Shown piece after piece: positions 35,875-47,572 of a stretch of 64,000 bases of DNA; the stretch's first letter is position 1, and each line of letters opens with the position of its first letter. The DNA comes from Pleodorina starrii (lineage: Eukaryota > Chlorophyta > Chlorophyceae > Chlamydomonadales > Volvocaceae). The notes beneath the pieces were generated by a model. That model was not told the DNA's origin. It was given only the letters and a program-made list of their open reading frames with translations, and searched no databases. Where the stretch lies: positions 1,484,501 through 1,548,500 of the forward strand of contig BRXU01000010.1 in the NCBI GenBank assembly GCA_030267565.1, given 5' to 3'. A program made the translations under genes and the position numbers.

Positions 35875-38800
35875 TCAGAGGCAGCGCATGGGCCGCACCG
35901 CCATGAACGCGTCCACCACGTCGTCCGTCACCTGCGCCCGTGCCCGTTGGTGGCGAGACACCATGTCGGTGAGCACCGTAATCAGCTCCTTCTTGATTTC
36001 GCCTGCGTCAGGAATGACCGAGCACGAACGCGGTGAGGTCACGGGCGCTGGATGTGGAATCCCATGCCGACGCGACAGACGCTCGATGCAGTGTGTCAGG
36101 TTATTGCAGCATTACGAGGGCGACGTATTGACATTACGAGGCAGCACTTGTTGATGCAGTAAGGGCTACCCTGCGCGGCAGCCTTACCCGTCAGCATGCG
36201 CCCCGAGCCGTACTCCTCCCCGATGGTCGCCAGCCGCGCGTCGTCCTCCAGGAAGAAGTTGAGGTACTTCCAGGGCACGTCCACCGCCAGATTTGCGCCC
36301 CGGGCGCGGTGCTCCTCCACGGTGGCGCCGCCGCCGCTGAACGCGTACTTGTTGATCTGCAGCGAGACCGCGGAAACGGCCGGCAGCGACGGTTGGGAGC
36401 GCAGCGGGCGCGCGCCGCCGAATGGGCCCATGCGAAGGTGCCAGAATCGGGCGCTATAATGCGCAAATGGTCGAAACGGTTAACATTTCTGGGGCTGCGT
36501 CTGCAGCAACCCCTCAGGTATTTCGTCAATTATCGGGGACTATCCCCTCCACGGGCACGCAGGCGGTATGCGCCCCGCGGCGGGAGTACCCCCCACTGCG
36601 CCAAGGTTGCGTCCTCTTATCAGTCAGCTGCAGGCCCTCCTGTACGCAGCCGGGGGCACGCTGTCCGTTTACCTTGTCTTTGATCTGCGACGGTGTATCG
36701 TTGACAAAGATGGCCGAGTTGGTGTCGCTGGCCGACATTTTCCCGCTTTCGCCTTGAAGCGCGGGAAAGAACTTGGACTCGATGAGCGCCGGCTTGTGAT
36801 GCCCGATGCGCGGCGCGACGTCCCGCGTCATGCGGAAGTAAGGGTCCTGGGGGCGGCCGGAAAAAGGTGGGCCGCAGCGTGTCGGTTGAGCCGCTGGTTG
36901 ATTCGATTTCGCTAGCAAACATGAGGAAGTAACCAGCATGTCCTGTTCCTTTCGTAGCATGGAAGGGCATTTGCGAGATCGGCGCGTCCATGGGCGCGCC
37001 ACCAAATGCCCCTCTCAACGCAGCATCGCTCGCGCACCCATTCCGTAGCTTACATTCGTGTCGGCCCCCCCGGCCTATACGCGGCTCCGGCCTATACGTG
37101 GATAACCCCCCGGGGCTCCGGCCTATCCGTGAATACCCCCTGCCCCCGAACTTACTTGGTCAATGGCGCACGGGATCAGGCACCGGATGTCCTTGCGCTG
37201 GCCAAACATGTGCGGGAAGCAGTCTGGGAAGGACGGCGCCGCCTGCACGGCCGGGAAGGCAATCTTGCCGATGTTGTCCTCCATGGTGAACCCGAAGATG
37301 CCGCGGACCTGGTTCATGGTCACGCACCTGCCGTGGCGGGGGTAGGCGGGCAGGGCTGCGAGTCAGCACGGCACAGGATCGGTGTTCCATGGCTGACCTC
37401 GTGGGTGGTTATTCGGATACATTTGTGAGGCGAGAGCGGGCAACGCCGCAAGGTCAGGCTCTAGATGCACATGCCGCGAGCTTGTCCACTGATCGCCCCT
37501 TGATGGGTCTACGGGGGTCTACAATTCATTATTGAGGCCTACAAGCGGACGCGGATGAGCTGGCCCATAGCCCACGAAATGCTGTTGCCGTATAGCTGCA
37601 CATGCGCGCTTCAGCGCGGGGTGCCGGATTGCTTCACGCCGCGCTGCGCCGTGGGGGTGCCCTCACAACCAAACCGGCTGGGACGTACCTCTGGATGCGG
37701 ATGATGTTGCGGTAGAAAGCACCACCCACGTACTCAAAGTCGGAGAAGATAAAGGTTTTTGATACGTCGAAGCCGCACGCGATGATGTCCTTGGCGTTCT
37801 GCGACCCGGATCCCACCACGCCAGTAAGGGGGCCCAGCAAAGTGTCGAGACAAGCGCATTTAGCAGAGCGACACACGGGGAAGGTTAGGAGGAGCATGTA
37901 CTGTTGAGATATTTGTTAACGGGGGCATATCTGTTCGCCTTGCGTGCAATAGCGTTGATCCCTGTAACTTGAAGGTGCAGGCAGCAACAAAGGAAAGCGG
38001 CTCTGGGTCCTTCTAGCCGGGCCCCGCCACGACCTGTCCTCCAGCAACCTGTTACTGCAAGCCAGCCATCTGCGCCGCGTCCAAGAGGCCAAAGCGCCCA
38101 GGCCTGCCTTGCACAAGCTCAGCTGCGGCAGCACACCCTGACGAAACCCCCGCAAACCACGTCTGGCCAGGGCTGTCCGCGCGTATTCTCCCCTTGGGCC
38201 TACTATTCCCTAAGCCCCCAGCTCCCATACGCACCTCGCGGGACAGACGCCGCGCCTCATCGATGTCCAGGCCCCGCCACAGGCTCTTCTCGTCGTCTGT
38301 CAGCTGAATCACCAGCGGCACGTTGAAGGCATCCTGCAGGTACTTGGTGAACATGAAGGGCACCAGGTGCCCCAGGTGGAGCGCCTCCGACGAGGGACCC
38401 TGCAGTGGACAGGTTCAGGGGTGGGGGAGAGGTAAGGGGCGGCGCGCCGATGAGCACCAGGGCCGAGGGCCAGTCGGCTTCCGGGGTGTCCGTGCGATGC
38501 CGCTTGAGCTGGCGGCATTGTGAGGAGATTGTTGCCCGAAGCAGTCCGGAAGAAAGGTAAAACGGAGCGTAAGAGCGCGGCGGTAAGGTCCGAGCGGCGC
38601 CGGCCGGCGGGAGCTGTCCGAGTCAATTAGCGAATGCTGCGCAGCCACAGCAGGAGGGGCAGGTGCAACCAAACGACTTCCAGCCGGGTGCCATGCCACG
38701 TTAGCGCAAGGTCAAGTTACACATTCACCCGGGCCAAAGGCGCTCTGTCTTGCCGCCGCCCTGCCCCGAACCCAAGCGACGAGCGCCCCGAGGTCCTCAC

Positions 38801-39589
38801 CCGCCCAGTGTACAAGTAGAAGGGAATGCCCTTCTCGTAGCAGTCCAGGATCTCCTGCAGATCCCGGTGCGCGAAGAAGATGCCGCGCTTCAGAAAGGGG
38901 TGCGCTGGCCGCCCGGTCAAGCGCTCCACTCTGCACGAAATGGGGCGCGTTGGCGCGTGTGTACATGTGCTCAACGCCAGCAGCAGCAACACCTGGATGG
39001 TACGCCGCGAGCCCACGGTGCACGCGGTCCAGCAGGCACCGTGCCTGAGGTGTATTGCACGACCGAAGGCAAGTGCTCCTTCCCATGCCACTTACGATCC
39101 CCCGAACGGCCCCAATACCCTGCACATGTTCCACCCGTTCAACCGCTGACACACACGGGTGCCACCACCCCATACACGCAAGCCTTGTCGACACCACAGG
39201 GTATGCCACGAAGTGTTACAATGTGCCCACCTCTCGACAAGGTCCTCTGTGAGTTTAGAACACCCAAACTGGGGGGCGGGATTGAAGGCGGTGACAACAC
39301 GTTTTAAGTCAGGCGTGCTTTGGGGTACTCAAACCCCTGACCCTGGTGTGACAGCATGAGTCGCCCACCTGCTCCAGCAACTTGTTGTAATCAATGCGTC
39401 CATCAGATCCCCCTGATACACTCCACGGATCGACTACCTGCGTATATCGAATTGATGCGGCGGCGAGTAAGGCTCTGCGGCGAATCCAGCATGCCACACC
39501 CGCTCTTATGACTTGGTGCAATTTACAACCTGCTCCTGATCTGCAGTGTCTTGTGCGGGAGGGTCGCTGTTGGGCAGCTGCTCCGCCAT
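35875..39589 (-). CDS. WARS1: Cytosolic tryptophanyl-tRNA synthetase
   Basis: Charges tRNA-Trp with tryptophan for cytosolic translation (class I synthetase). Exons: 39589-39530, 39437-39369, 39268-39231, 38930-38801, 38399-38235, 37798-37689, 37327-37156, 36846-36673, 36356-36188, 36002-35875; 404 residues, close to plant cytosolic enzymes. The class I signature HLGH is at 107-110 and the KMSAS loop at 284-288. Other eukaryotic-type blocks include [27 protein letters not shown] sequence, [18 protein letters not shown] and NKYAFSGG. There is no transit peptide and no WHEP domain, which supports the cytosolic form. Exon 3 is a 38-nt microexon ([12 protein letters not shown] plus two bases). 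The first donor is an unusual GTTGTA. The gene starts 404 bp from the divergent LRR/p25-alpha gene. Confidence 0.95.
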
Positions 39590-39993
39590 GGTTCCCCGGA
39601 GAACAAGGCGTGCCCCCACGAATTTATCTAAGATAATTGAAGTGGGACTTGAAAACCTATGGGAAGGTCAAGTAGTTTTCTATCTGGCCCAAGTTTTCAC
39701 TGCACAACCGATGCCACGACAAGGAAGTTGGTCCTTACACAGATGCAGACAACTTGCTGGCGCGACGCGAACACACAAGTTTACCATAACTTATAAAGAA
39801 TGCTATGGAAACCAAGAGAGACACAGAGATGCACCCTTTCTGCAGCCTAGTTTGAGGCGTTGACCCGGTCCGCAGAGCACCAGTTTCCCAGCTTTCCACG
39901 GGAAAGAGCTTTCGGTAGACTCAATTAGCCTCTTAGACTGACTTGGAGTGAGTATTTCGCGCGGCAGCTGCGCGACGACAGACGACAGCGGAA
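39590..39993. promoter_or_regulatory. Shared divergent promoter region
   Basis: These 404 bp separate the start codons of TrpRS (-) and the LRR/EF-hand/p25-alpha gene (+), so they must contain both promoters and 5' UTRs. I see no clear TATA box or named regulatory motif. Confidence 0.6.
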
Positions 39994-42900
39994 ATGGCTT
40001 CCCCACCTCCGCCTGGAGGTGGACCTGCGGCGCTCTTCAACTCGTACCTAAAAATATGCAGCGACATTGGATGCCAACCGATGCCAGAGCTTGTGGAGGC
40101 ACTGTAAGGAACCAGCGTCTAGCGTGTACCATTGGCACGGGGCCCATCCCGACACACATACACGGGGCAATGTACCAATTGGCACATACCGCTCATATAC
40201 AGGAGGACCGGTCAGCGCGCTTGCTTTATCAGCAGCCCAACGGAAAGCCTCCCTGACGGCACGGTGATATCGCTTTGTGCGGTGCTGCCGATGTCGCCGT
40301 TCGAGTCCTGTAGCTTCCATAATCTGAACTTGGTAGGTCATTCCCGCATTTCTGGGGAGAGTGGAGAGGGGTTACACTTTGCCTGGGGTGGCATCTATGC
40401 CTCGCTGGGTTTTGGGTATGTGTGTGGGGGGGTGGGAGGGAGGGGCGTGGCGTGTTAACAACGAGCCATTGCCGCATGAGTTATTTAGATACAGGATGAG
40501 CTGTATGTGTCCTGCGCCGCCCCTAAACACAAAATTCTTGTACGCTGCAAGGCAGGCCTCTCTTGAGTCGGTGCCAAATGAAATGTCCTGTGGCACGCGC
40601 CCGTCCCCTGCAGAGCACCAACAGCTGGGCGGCCATTGCCGATGCCTGTTCCAAAACACGGCCTTTGCAGCACTTGCTGTTCAAGGATTGCGGGTTCCGG
40701 GATGGTAAGTCGCTACCAGTTGTGCAGGGGGTTGCAAACGCTGCAGAGGGATACTGCGGAAGGACTGGTTAATATTGGCGAACGGCAGTTAGCACGCGGT
40801 TTCAGGCCATGGAGCCCTTCCGTAGTCAACCTAAGAGCCTGTCCCAGAGCTGGGGTGCCTGGTCTCAATCGCGAGTGCATGGTTTTGTGTAGCGCAGGTT
40901 CCCCACAGCTAGACGCACGTAGTTCTGGGCCGGTGTCCTGTACCTCACATCCTGTTGCCGAGTTATCTTCGAGGGCTGGTAGAGGCGTGATGACCCTTAG
41001 GCCCTTAGCACCATGTGAAATGTCGTGCCCACCCATGGCGTTACAGGTCAGGGCCTGGCTGTCTTCTCGCGCGCACTTTCTGGCGCGGACCTGGAGAGCT
41101 TGGAGATCTGCAATTGCCAGCTGGTGTGTGCGGCCGAAGGGGGCTGAGAAGGGTTCAAGGAGCGGCCTAGGAAAAATCAGAAAGGGACAAAACCTTAAGT
41201 GCATGAGGATGCAATGGCGGGCTCCGCATTGCTTTCTCAGCTCTGGGGCGCTAGAGGTTTCGCCAATGTCGCACAAGGCGTGTGGCTTCTAGTCGCGACG
41301 CACTTCCGTGGGGTACCGGGTTGAGGGGTACGGGCGGACGTGTCGGACTATGTGCTGGAGCTGTTCTCGTGTCGTGGTTTACATTCTGAACGTTACCTGC
41401 CCCTTCCAGAGCGACGACTTTGTGGCTGGTCTTACGGACGGCTCCCTGCTGGGCAACGAGAAGTTCGCTACGCTGCGCATGTCAGGTTGCGGGCTCGGCG
41501 ACGCCGCGGCGGTGCGCCTGGCCAAGGCCATCGAGGGCGTAGGTACGTGCAGCAAAGGCGTGGGCTGGGTTTCAACAATTGCTTGGGTCATGCAAGATGC
41601 ACAGCGGCGCAAAGCGGTTGTATCCTTCCCTTCCCCTGCTAGCCTGCCTAGTCCAATTGCCCCATCTTCCGCTGTGTCCTTCTTGTCAGGCATGATGTGC
41701 TCGTTGCGGCACCTGGACTTGTCGCACAACCGCATCGGCGACCCCGGCGCTTGCGCTCTGGCCGCGATGCTGGGCGGCGAGGCGTCACCCTCGTCTGTGC
41801 CCATCGTGACGCTGGAGCTGGAGGACAACCAGGTGAGAGGCCACCCGGCGGTCACGCGCCCATAACAGGTCATCTAGCAATACGGCTTTCTGTTCTTCGC
41901 TCCCTTCCAAGTGTTCTCGCAAATCACGTTACCATGTATACAGGCTACGGGCTGCAGCTGTGTCTAACGCTACGCGGTCCCACGCCTGCAGATCACGGAT
42001 GTGGGTGGTCTGGCTCTCTGCCGCGCCGCAAAGGCCGCGCTCATGCTCCAGCGCCTGAACCTCTCGCTGAACCCAGCGCTGACGTCCAGCACGATGGTGG
42101 CACTGGCGGATGCGGTGCGGTTTCACTCCGGCACGCTGGCGGAAGTGGCGCTAGCGGGCTGCAGGGCTGGAGAGGACGCGGCGGTGGCGCTGCTACGGGC
42201 AGCCAACAAGAACAACACGCTGCAGCTGCTGGACATTCGGGGTATCCCCCTTGGGGCTGAGGTACGCAGCCTGTATCCGTTTTGCCCCACAAGGGGAACG
42301 GCTCCCAGGGCCGGCGTGGTTTGGACTAAAGCCGACGCGGGCTTCTTCCACGCTTGATTTTTCTCGTGTAGGGTGTGGCGCAGCTGTGCTCCCTGCTGCG
42401 ATACACAACAAGCCTCAACACGCTGCGGGTGGATGTGGCTTCCGCGGAGGGCGCTGAGGCCATCGCGCGTGACCTGCCATCCAATCGGAGCCTGATGCAC
42501 ATTACCCTGGGCGGCCCCGTCCCCGACGGGCTTCTCAACGCCATGTCGGAGATCCTGGCAGCCAATACGGTGCGCCGTATCAACGGTTCACCCGGTAAGT
42601 AAGGGGCCGTTTTGTGGGAAAAGGGGCAACGAGTGACTGGCTGCGGTCATGTGCCCTTACCGTGTGCAGCGGGACCTGGGCTGGGAAGCTGTCCGCGCTG
42701 TCGCATAAACCACTGCCTGAAGCGCTGTTTGCTTCCGACTCTGTGATTTGCAGCTGCGAGTTCCCCGCTCATTCACGCGTGGATCGAGGACTCCACCATC
42801 GCCTACCAGCACCAGAACGCCACAGCATCTGGCGGAGCGAGCCCCAGCGGCAACTCCTACCGAGGCGCCGGCGGCTACTTCACCAGCTACTACCAGAACC

Positions 42901-45900
42901 ACATGCAGACCAGCGTCAGCGCGGGCAGCCCCACGAGGATTCAGAACCAGTACCTGCAGATGCGCAGCCGGCCGTCGTCGCCATCCCCCCCTCCCGCCGA
43001 GTTCGTCCGGAGCCCTCGGTCCGACGCGGGCGGGTCCGTGTACAGCCACGCCACACACCGAACGGCTCGTACCCACCGTACGCACCGTACCAGCACGTCC
43101 TATCTGTCGTTTGGGGGCCTGACAGATATGAGCCGGCGCACCATCATGGTAGGATATTACGTGCTGCCGCGTAATAGCTTGGCACCCTGGCCCAGCAAAG
43201 GCTTTTCAGTTTGTTGCAATCTGATTGTTGAAGCCCGGAGATGCATGTACCAACCACTTGCGACTCCATGCATGTGAACGCGGCTCTTTGCTTGGCACGT
43301 GCGAACTGCGACCAACCCGCCTTCGCAGGTCGGCACCACGCGGCTGCGCGTGAGCGCCTCGCTTGCAGCTGGTGGGGCAGCCGAGAAGGCCGCTGTGATC
43401 TTCCGGAAGCACGACCAGAACGAGGACAACCACTTGAACAAACAGGAGATGCTTGCAGCTCTGGAGGAGATGGGCGTGCTGAACGGTATCAAGGCCAAGC
43501 ACGTTGGTAAGAGCCATCGATCCGCTCGTAGGAGAGTCGTCTGCTCACGGTCTTCACGGCTAACCCGTCGCGGCACATCCCTTTTCCCTTGCTCTCGAAC
43601 AGGGCGCTTCCTAGACAGCGAGTTCAAGAAAGCTGACTGGGTAAGGCTTTGGGGGTAGCGTCCGGAACACCGCGATGGAGGCAACATACGTGTTGCCGTA
43701 CTACCGTACGTTTGGGGTTAGGGCCCCCGTAACTGCGTTTTCATTACACTAACACGCGGCGGGACGTTGCTCACAGGACAAGGACGGTCGCGTCAGCCTC
43801 CAGGACTTCATTTCGTACTACGAGAAGATTGCGTACTACCAGGCGCAGATGGCGCGCGAGGGTCGCATCAAGTCCATGACCAACCTGAACAAGCAGATGG
43901 TGCCGCAAGGTGTGTTTTTCTGAAACCTGTAAAGCCTTGCGGGCTCGCGTGACTCGATGGTTAGAGCGTGCTACAGGGTCCCAGAATTGTAACCGCTGCA
44001 TACCGCACGTCGCCGATGCAGCTGAAAAAGCTGGGATAGACGTGCTGACGCAAGCCGCTTGGGAGTCGGTCAGCAGTCATGGCCTTAGCCCGGAATGATG
44101 GCATGTAACAAACCCATATCTCATCTGTCCCTCCGTCCTGTGCATATTTCCGCAGGCACCGAACACAACGCGCACCTGAAGCGCGTGTTCAAGAACTACG
44201 CCCGGCTGGCGATTGGCCAGGGCCGGGTGTACGCCGACGGATTGCCCCAGATGAACAGCGCGCAGTTCCACCGGCTGTGCCAGGACGCCGGCTTCATGGA
44301 GCCAGACGGTGAGATGTGACCTCGTGATAGCGAAAACGCATCATCACTGCCAAATTTCATTGCCGCCCCCGACGCAACCTGAACAAGCATCTCTGCGCCC
44401 CTTTGTAGGTCGCCTGAGCACCACCGCCGTGGACGTGATCTTCACGCGTTACCGCGCGGCCAACAGCCGGCGCATGGCGTTCAAGGACTTCATTGCTGCG
44501 CTGGCTGCGGTGGCATACGAGATGGGTTTCCAGTTCGACGACATCATGGAGGCCCTCGGCGCCCGCAACCAGCAGCCCCTGGCGCCGGCAGACGCCGTGG
44601 TACGTCCGACGGGCATCTCTTGGAAAAACAGCCATCTGTGCCGTGGAGCTAGGTGGAAGGGTGGAAAGGCGGCCTTAAAAGAAGACGTTTTAGTTGTTTA
44701 AGAGTTCGGTTGAAAAAAGCGCGGGCGTTCCGTTTCCCTGGCATGAGCAGCCGTGATGACCCCGAATGAGCCCACCCAACCCTGTTGCACCTGTTTGCTT
44801 CGCAGCGGGAGACCTTGAGCGAGCCCGGAGGCATCCAGTACATGCATCCCCACGGCCAGCAGCAGCAGACATCGACCCAGGGTGGCGCAGATCCCGGCCT
44901 CGACGTGCTCGGTGTGCCGCTGGCCACGGTGCACGAGGGGGCGGAGGGCAAAAAGACGGCTGCGGTGAGCACTCGCGTAATAGGGAGACGTTTACCCCGC
45001 TACTGTGTCATGGCGCAAGCGATACGCATGAGGAACTGGTCTGGAACGGGCTAACTGTTGATTTGTGTAGCAGCCTCGCGCGTACCCTCCAGCAAGCGAG
45101 CAATCCGTACCTCGTCTTAACGTGCGCCCATCACACGCCTTCTGATCATAACTTGACCGTACCTACCCAATCCCCAGGCCAAGGGCAAGGCAACGAAGAA
45201 GGTCTCTGGGCCAGGGGCTCGGACCAGCACTGGCGGACGCAGCACCGGCACCGCCGGCGGCCGCGCCAACGGCCAGGCCACATTCGTCAACAACAACCCG
45301 CTGTATGACAGCCAGGAGTTTGGAGCGCCCGGGGCAGCGGGGCCTTTCCATTCGTCATTCAACGTCACCGGTGCCATCAACAGGGAGGGCCACAACACCC
45401 CGCGGTTGCGGGCCTCGCCTGGGTACCTGTCGCCTCGTCAAAACGTGCCGGCCGGCACACAGCCAGGAGGACCACCGGCATCCGACCTCGCCATTATGGA
45501 GGCCCGCCTACGGCTGGAAATGGAGGCGATGGCTCGGCAGCTGGAGGAGCGGATTGCCACCGCCGCACCGCGGAGCGCGGCAGGGGCCGTGCCGACGGCA
45601 TCCGGTGCACCCAACGGCCCCAGCAGCGGTGGCCTTCCGGCGTCGGCCGATGCATTAGTCGGGGCTAAGCTGCGGCAGCTGGAGGGCCAAGTGAGCGGAC
45701 TGGCGCCGCAGCTGTCCAGCCTGCAGGAAGTCGTCCACAAGATGGCGGAAGAGGTGCTGCGCATCAAGAGCCGGGCGGACACGGCGGCGTCCACGGCCGC
45801 CTCGGCTATTGCGGCGGCTTCTGCCGCAACGGCTGCGGCGGGCAGCTCCGGCGGCGCGAACCCGGCGGTCGAAGAGCGGCTGTCCAGCGTGACCGCGCAG

Positions 45901-46431
45901 ATGGGCGGGCTGCAGGACACTGTAAACGCGTTGCGCCGCGAGATGCAGACCATGTCCTCGCGGTTGGACACAGTGACGAGCCAGGTGTCGGCCTGCCGTG
46001 CCTCACAGTCCGATCAGCACCAGACGCAGGCGGACCTCATCAACCAGCTGCGGCAGCAGCATGCGGCGCAGCAGGAGCAGCTGCGGCAGCAACAGGCGGC
46101 GCAGCAGGAGCAGCTGCAGCAGCTGGCAGCTGTGGTCGCGGCGCTGCCGGCCGATGCGGCTAAGGGTGCAGTCGCCGGCGTCGCGCCGGTGCAGATGGAG
46201 GCTATGGAGAAGAAGCTCTTTTCGCGGCTGTCACGCTACGATGGCGCGCTGCTGCAGGTCGCCAAGCAGGTGGACCTGCTGGACATGCGGCTGCGGGAAG
46301 AGTCGGAGGGTAACATGAAGACCATTGAGATGCTGTTCAAGGCGGCTCCCACTCTCTCCCTCGCCCAGCTGGCGTCGTCGGGCAGCGTGGATGTGGGCCT
46401 AACCAGCACGCACGCCGACGCCAGGGCGTAG
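39994..46431 (+). CDS. LRR / EF-hand / p25-alpha (TPPP) / coiled-coil protein
   Basis: Sixteen exons: 39994-40103, 40236-40332, 40614-40704, 41047-41123, 41410-41542, 41690-41832, 41992-42261, 42372-42594, 42754-43148, 43329-43506, 43603-43640, 43777-43909, 44156-44308, 44409-44599, 44806-44964, 45178-46431. All are in phase, giving 1214 residues from ATG MASPPPPGGG. Residues about 90-375 are ribonuclease-inhibitor-type leucine-rich repeats (LRHLDLSHNRIGDPGACALA, LDIRGIPLG). A Ser/Pro linker follows. Two EF-hand loops are at 542-553 (DQNEDNHLNKQE) and 584-595 (DWDKDGRVSLQD), with calcium ligands mostly intact. A p25-alpha/TPPP-like domain is at about 634-730 (FHRLCQDAGFMEPDGRLSTT, AFKDFIAALAAVA). 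The last exon is low-complexity plus Gln/Glu coiled coil to the end. p25-alpha proteins bind and bundle microtubules, so a calcium-regulated axonemal or cytoskeletal role is an inference. I do not recognise a named gene with this architecture. Confidence 0.82.
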
Positions 46432-47572
46432 AAGCCGCTGTAGATATGCGGGTGCTAAGCGTGGTGCCAGTCACGTCCCTCCTCTGCGCCTGCGAGTATG
46501 TGAGGTGTACTTCTGTACCGATATGTTGTAGCTGGGGGGAGCGGCTACGTTTGGCCTACGAGCGAGCAACAAGGGGTGGGTGACGAATCGACTATAGAAA
46601 CTGAGACGTCGTTGGTGAACGGGCCCAGCAACAAATTGATATTGCCGACGCACCGGTCCGTTGGCTAGACTCGAAATCTTCTCTAATAGCTGTCCTGTAT
46701 TGTGGTGTTGACTGCACCAATGCGTATGGTGGGATGCCCTGGTTCACGGGCGGCTAAGTTGGTTTTAGAATGGAACACTGTTGCTCTGACAAAGGCCTTT
46801 TTAGTTTGATGGGAACACTGCTGCTCTGACAAGGCCGATGACTTCGGCAACAGTGAAGACCCGTGACTTGCAGCACGTCATCTCTCGAGCGTAGAGTCGA
46901 TCTATCTTGTGAACGTGTGGGACCCCTCTCCAAATTATTGGTTGCACATTTTACGATTCAGGAGGGTCAGCGGCGCAGAAGGGTGACCGACACTCATACG
47001 ACAGACATGGATCATGTGAAATCAGGTGCCCATGCCCGGCATGCCCTGGAAAACGAAATGCTCGTGTCTAAATTTTCCAGGAGCCATTCCCCATTCTGGC
47101 CCGTAGGCCATCAGCATAACCTTTGTATCCTGAGACCAGCAACAACAGACCGTGCCATAGCAAACGCTGAAGCTCAATGCAAACTGCAAACGAACGTGGC
47201 GCCTACTCAATTCCAGAGCGGCGGGGAAGCCGCAGCGAAAACGCTGTTCAAATGCCTCTCCACCCAAGTGCCGTGGCATGGCACCGGCCAGGTACGGCTT
47301 TCATACTTGTACAACTATTCGTACAACAAGGACTCAAAAAGCGTACATGTCGTAATCTACATTCAATGCAAGGGGTCAACTACCCCAGGAACATCCCCCA
47401 ACCTTCCAGATTCTTCATGGCAAGACGCTTCACCCACGCCGCTGCTGCAGTTCCCAGACGCCCTCTTCACACACTCAGCAGCCACCGACACACCAACTAC
47501 TACAGCCGCGGCTGTGAGAACACCCGTGCGAAAGCCTGGTCTTTCTTAACTCCCAAAATCCACCCAACACAT
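46432..47572. other. Convergent 3' flanks of the LRR/p25-alpha and dynamin-like genes
   Basis: No gene seen. Unlike other convergent ends in the window, no TGTAA was found on either strand within reach, so variant poly(A) signals are probably used. A short near-duplicate lies at 46771-46836. Confidence 0.45.
46771..46836. repeat. Short near-tandem duplication
   Basis: TGGAACACTGTTGCTCTGAC followed by AAAGGCC (46771-46797) recurs with small changes as 46811-46836 (GGGAACACTGCTGCTCTGAC, then AAGGCC), 40 bp on. It lies in the 3' flank of the LRR/p25-alpha gene. Confidence 0.8.
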
